From an uncultured Porphyromonadaceae bacterium (GTDB taxonomy: Bacteria; Bacteroidota; Bacteroidia; Bacteroidales; Muribaculaceae): a stretch of 8,122 nt of DNA. Positions 5,548-8,122 of this stretch are shown piece after piece (within the stretch, counting starts at the first letter, position 1; each line of letters opens with the position of its first letter). The DNA lies in the NCBI GenBank assembly GCA_900554265.1, contig USGZ01000066.1, positions 1 through 8,122 on the forward strand, written 5' to 3'. The notes beneath the pieces are model-generated. The model searched no databases, was not told where the DNA came from, and saw nothing but the letters and a program-made list of their open reading frames with translations. Made by a program: the position numbers and the translations under genes.

Positions 5548-6474
5548 ATGGAAGAACAGGCATACCATATCCCGGCGCTGCTGCCGCAAACCATCGAGGC
5601 CCTCGACATCAAGCCGACGGGCATCTACGTCGACGTGACCCTCGGCGGCGGGGGCCATAGCCGTGCGATTGCCTCGCACTTAGGTCCCGAGGGCCATCTG
5701 TACTCGCTGGACCGCGACTCCGAGGCGATAGCCCGGGCGCAGGCCACGCCGAACTTCACGCCCGTCCACGGCGACTTCCGCTATCTGGCCAACTATATGC
5801 GCTACTACGGCGTGCCGGGCCGCGTCGACGGCATCCTGGCCGATCTCGGGGTGAGCTTCCACCACTTCGACGACGCCTCCCGGGGCTTCTCCTTCCGCGC
5901 CGACGCGCCGCTGGACATGCGCATGAACCGCGACGGCGGCATCACAGCCGCCGAGCTGCTGGCCACGGCCTCCGAGGAGCGCCTGGCCGAGATATTCCGC
6001 CTCTACGGCGAGCTGCGGCAGGCACGCCGCCTGGCCGCCGCCATCGCCGCCTCGCGCCGCCAGGGCAAGGTCATAGGCACGACGCAGGAGCTTGCCGACC
6101 TGGCCACGCCTCTGCTGAACCGCGCGGACTACAAGAAGGAGCTTGCCCAGCTCTTCCAGGCTCTGCGCATCGAGGTCAACGGCGAGATGGAGGCCCTGGA
6201 ATCCTTCCTGCAGTCGACGCTGAGTGTCCTGGCTCCAGGCGGCCGCCTGGCCATCATCACCTATCACTCGCTTGAGGACCGCATGGTCAAGAACTTCATG
6301 CGATCGGGGCGCTGCGACGGCGAAATCCGCAAGGACCTGTTCGGCCGCGCCGAGGTGCCCTTCAAGGTGCTGACCCCGAAGCCCGTGGTCCCCGACGCCG
6401 AGGAAATAACCCGAAACCCCCGCAGCCGCAGCGCCAAGCTGCGCGTTGCCCAGCGTCTTCTCTCCAATGATTAA
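5548..6474 (+). CDS. rsmH: 16S rRNA (cytosine(1402)-N(4))-methyltransferase RsmH (MraW)
   Basis: RsmH uses S-adenosylmethionine to methylate N4 of C1402 in the decoding centre of 16S rRNA, acting on assembled 30S subunits in the cytoplasm. The 308-residue length is normal. Visible motifs: the N-terminal HIPALLPQTIEAL (7-19), the SAM-binding YVDVTLGGGGHS (27-38), LDRD (54-57), ADLGVSFHHFD (98-108), GFSFRADAPLDMRM (113-126), QALRIEVNGE (204-213), YHSLEDRMVKNF (239-250) and the terminal SRSAKLRVA (293-301). The middle of ADLGVSFHHFD differs slightly from the usual SSxQ form, with no obvious loss of function. It is the first gene of the division cluster here, and its last 8 bases overlap the ftsL-like start. 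There is only a weak ribosome site before the ATG. Confidence 0.97.
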   Translation: MEEQAYHIPALLPQTIEALDIKPTGIYVDVTLGGGGHSRAIASHLGPEGHLYSLDRDSEAIARAQATPNFTPVHGDFRYLANYMRYYGVPGRVDGILADLGVSFHHFDDASRGFSFRADAPLDMRMNRDGGITAAELLATASEERLAEIFRLYGELRQARRLAAAIAASRRQGKVIGTTQELADLATPLLNRADYKKELAQLFQALRIEVNGEMEALESFLQSTLSVLAPGGRLAIITYHSLEDRMVKNFMRSGRCDGEIRKDLFGRAEVPFKVLTPKPVVPDAEEITRNPRSRSAKLRVAQRLLSND

Positions 6475-6853
6475 ACTGAACACCGACGACATCAAGGGCG
6501 CCCTGCGCAAGGGGGCGCGCAAGGCCGGCAGCCACGCCCACAAGATCGCCGTCAACGGCGTGGCGGACAGCAAGTTCTTCAAGCGCAACTTCTTCGCCGT
6601 GTCGTTCGCCGTGATAGTGTGCATCGCCTACATCGCGGCCCGCTTCGATCACGACGCCACGGAGACCACCATCCGCACCCTGCGCCACAAAATTGAGGTC
6701 GAGCGCACGTATATGAACCAGGAAGTATCGCGCTACCATACACTTACGCGCGAGTCGGCCATGCAGCATCTGGTCGACAGCCTCAACCTGGGCCTCGACG
6801 TGCCCGAGGCCACTCCCGAGGCCCGCGCCGCCGACCTGATACTCGAACCCTGA
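6467..6853 (+). CDS. ftsL: FtsL-like cell division protein (Bacteroidetes type)
   Basis: The 128-residue protein lies between rsmH and ftsI, the standard place for ftsL. It has a basic cytoplasmic N-terminus (1-41, many Lys and Arg), one membrane helix (about 42-60, NFFAVSFAVIVCIAYIAAR) and a periplasmic part with a likely coiled coil at 64-98, matching a bitopic FtsL. In known divisomes FtsL works with FtsB and FtsQ to activate septal FtsW and FtsI. FtsL diverges strongly in sequence, so the call rests on topology and position more than on motifs. I chose the ATG at 6467, which overlaps the rsmH stop by 8 nt (ATGATTAA), over an upstream GTG at 6446 buried in rsmH. The overlap suggests translational coupling. 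The bases before the ATG are CTCTCCA, not a Shine-Dalgarno. Confidence 0.85.
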   Translation: MIKLNTDDIKGALRKGARKAGSHAHKIAVNGVADSKFFKRNFFAVSFAVIVCIAYIAARFDHDATETTIRTLRHKIEVERTYMNQEVSRYHTLTRESAMQHLVDSLNLGLDVPEATPEARAADLILEP

Positions 6854-6884
6854 CAGTAGTCCAACCATTCATCATATCTCTCCA

Positions 6885-8122
6885 ATGAGCGAAAAGACAG
6901 GCAAAAGCAAAGGTAAAATCACCGGCAGGAAGAAATTTCTCGCGGGGCGATTCTCCGTGCTGTTCACCCTGACGCTGGTCATGGCCATCTTCATCTGCGG
7001 ATTCCTAATCGACACCACGGTAGTCCATTCGAAGGAGTGGCGCCTGATGGGCGATTCGTCGCTGATGCAGACCAGGGTCATCATGCCCTCGCGCGGCGAC
7101 ATCCTCGCCGCCGACGGCTCCCTGCTGGCCACGAACCTGCGCTACTACAACGTGCGCATCGACCTGCGCTCGAAGAACTTCATGATTGTCGAATTCGACA
7201 GCCTCATCCCGCAGCTCAGCGACAGCCTGGCCGCGCTGTTTCCGAACCGCACGGCCGAAGAATGGCAGCGGCATCTGCGCGCGGGCATCAGCGTGCCCCG
7301 GGAGAGGCGCAGCCGCGGCTGGTCGATAGCCCGTAAAGTCGACCTGGCCACGGCCAACGCCTGTCGCAACCTGCCCTTCTTCAACCTGAGGGAAAACGCC
7401 GCCTATACGGGCCTGGTGATCGAGCCGGTGATGGTGCGCAGCTATCCCTTCGGCGATATGGCGCGCATGAGCATCGGGCGCGTGGGGCAGATGGACACCG
7501 ACGCCACCGTCCGCGGCCGCAGCGGCCTCGAGCGTGCCCTGGACACGCTGCTTTTCGGCGTGCCGGGCGTGAAGCGCTCGCGGCTGGGCACCCGCGGCAC
7601 CTACATGGCCGTCGACACCCCGGCCATCGACGGTTACGACGTGACCACCACCATCGACATCACCGTACAGGACATCCTCGAGAGCGAGCTCGGCGAGATG
7701 CTGCTGAGCTGCAACGCCGACTGGGGCTCTGCGATGATCATGGAAGTCCATACCGGCGACATCAAGGCCATCTCGAACCTCGAGCGCGACAGCACCGCCC
7801 GCGTGCCGACCTACGTACCGGCGCTGAACCGCCTGGTGAAGCGCTACGAGCCGGGCTCGGTTATGAAGGTGATGACCATGGCCGTGGCCCTAAAGCACGG
7901 CTACGCGCACCTCGACCAGAGCTATCCCATCGGGCGCTCCTACGGCTACCTGGGGCGCAAGCCCATCCAGGACACCCACTCGCCGGGCTCGCTGCTGGTG
8001 CGCCAGTTCCTGACCTACTCGTCGAACATCGGCATGTGCAAGCTAAGCATGCCGCAATATGAGAACAACACCAACCTCTTCCGCGAGCGCCTGGCCGAGA
8101 TGGGCTTCTTCGACCGCCTCAA
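6885..8122 (+). CDS. ftsI: Class B penicillin-binding protein FtsI (septal transpeptidase), 3' end outside window
   Basis: The frame stays open from the ATG to the window edge: 412 complete codons, of a family near 650-720 residues in Bacteroidetes. FtsI (PBP3) cross-links septal peptidoglycan in the periplasm with FtsW. Features in order: a Lys-rich cytoplasmic tail (1-22), a membrane anchor (about 23-42, FSVLFTLTLVMAIFICGFLI), the start of the pedestal domain with MPSRGDILAADGSLLATN (67-84), the GRSGLERALDTLLFG motif (211-225), and the transpeptidase domain from about 278. The catalytic SxxK is S325-V-M-K328 in YEPGSVMK, and SxN is S379-S-N381; the KTG motif lies past the edge. Its place after rsmH and ftsL supports FtsI rather than another class B PBP. 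The gap to ftsL is 31 nt with no terminator, so co-transcription is likely. Bases 6877-6888 repeat those at the ftsL start exactly. Confidence 0.95.
   Translation, partial: MSEKTGKSKGKITGRKKFLAGRFSVLFTLTLVMAIFICGFLIDTTVVHSKEWRLMGDSSLMQTRVIMPSRGDILAADGSLLATNLRYYNVRIDLRSKNFMIVEFDSLIPQLSDSLAALFPNRTAEEWQRHLRAGISVPRERRSRGWSIARKVDLATANACRNLPFFNLRENAAYTGLVIEPVMVRSYPFGDMARMSIGRVGQMDTDATVRGRSGLERALDTLLFGVPGVKRSRLGTRGTYMAVDTPAIDGYDVTTTIDITVQDILESELGEMLLSCNADWGSAMIMEVHTGDIKAISNLERDSTARVPTYVPALNRLVKRYEPGSVMKVMTMAVALKHGYAHLDQSYPIGRSYGYLGRKPIQDTHSPGSLLVRQFLTYSSNIGMCKLSMPQYENNTNLFRERLAEMGFFDRL

Noticed and set aside
5680..6624. 314-codon minus-strand open frame over rsmH and ftsL
   Set aside because: The + strand frame holds every RsmH motif in order. 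The antisense product is a GC-driven shadow with no family resemblance.
7005..7751. 248-codon minus-strand open frame over ftsI
   Set aside because: The ftsI frame on the + strand has a membrane anchor and the PBP motifs; the antisense product is rich in His, Val, Ala and Gly, typical of a shadow frame in GC-rich DNA.

Overview
The window looks like a chromosome segment from a fairly GC-rich member of the Bacteroidales; a Muribaculaceae-like gut lineage is my best guess, not a firm call. The evidence is: promoters of the Bacteroidetes type (TAnnTTTG boxes), near-absence of Shine-Dalgarno sequences, a DUF4491-type membrane protein, the Bacteroidetes form of FtsL, and a large secreted protein that starts with a 'Q-rule' signal peptide and ends in a sorting-tag-like tail of the type IX secretion kind. 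All genes read on the + strand. I see no tRNA, rRNA, CRISPR array or transposase gene.

Layout. (1) 1-1398: the C-terminal part of the transcription-repair coupling factor Mfd, cut by the left edge. (2) 1399-1621: AT-rich gap with a clear promoter (1441-1472) and a leader of about 140 nt. (3) 1622-4771: a 1049-residue exported protein with propeller-like halves around two SusE/SusF-like modules and an Ig-like module, whose codon use differs from its neighbours and suggests high expression; it ends at a strong terminator (4789-4825). (4) 4826-5074: a repeat-rich gap holding a REPIN-like element (two inverted 26-nt REP-like units with GGAG heads around five 10-bp repeats), then a 26-bp-period direct repeat and a second promoter. 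(5) 5075-5398: a small DUF4491 membrane protein whose promoter lies so close to the ATG that the mRNA is probably leaderless or nearly so; its 3' end carries a tandem duplication. (6) 5399-5547: leader of the division cluster with a promoter-like box and two hairpins. (7) 5548-8122: start of the division and cell wall (dcw) cluster: rsmH (mraW), ftsL-like, and ftsI (class B penicillin-binding protein, cut by the right edge), tightly packed and probably one operon.

How they fit together. RsmH tunes ribosomal decoding, while the FtsL-like protein and FtsI belong to the septal peptidoglycan machine, a standard dcw order. mraZ, the usual first gene of that cluster, is not present upstream of rsmH. 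Mfd, the secreted protein and the DUF4491 protein are independent units. The least ordinary part is the 4839-5020 repeat block: the two REP-like units differ by two base-pair swaps that both preserve pairing, which argues that the folded form is what is conserved.
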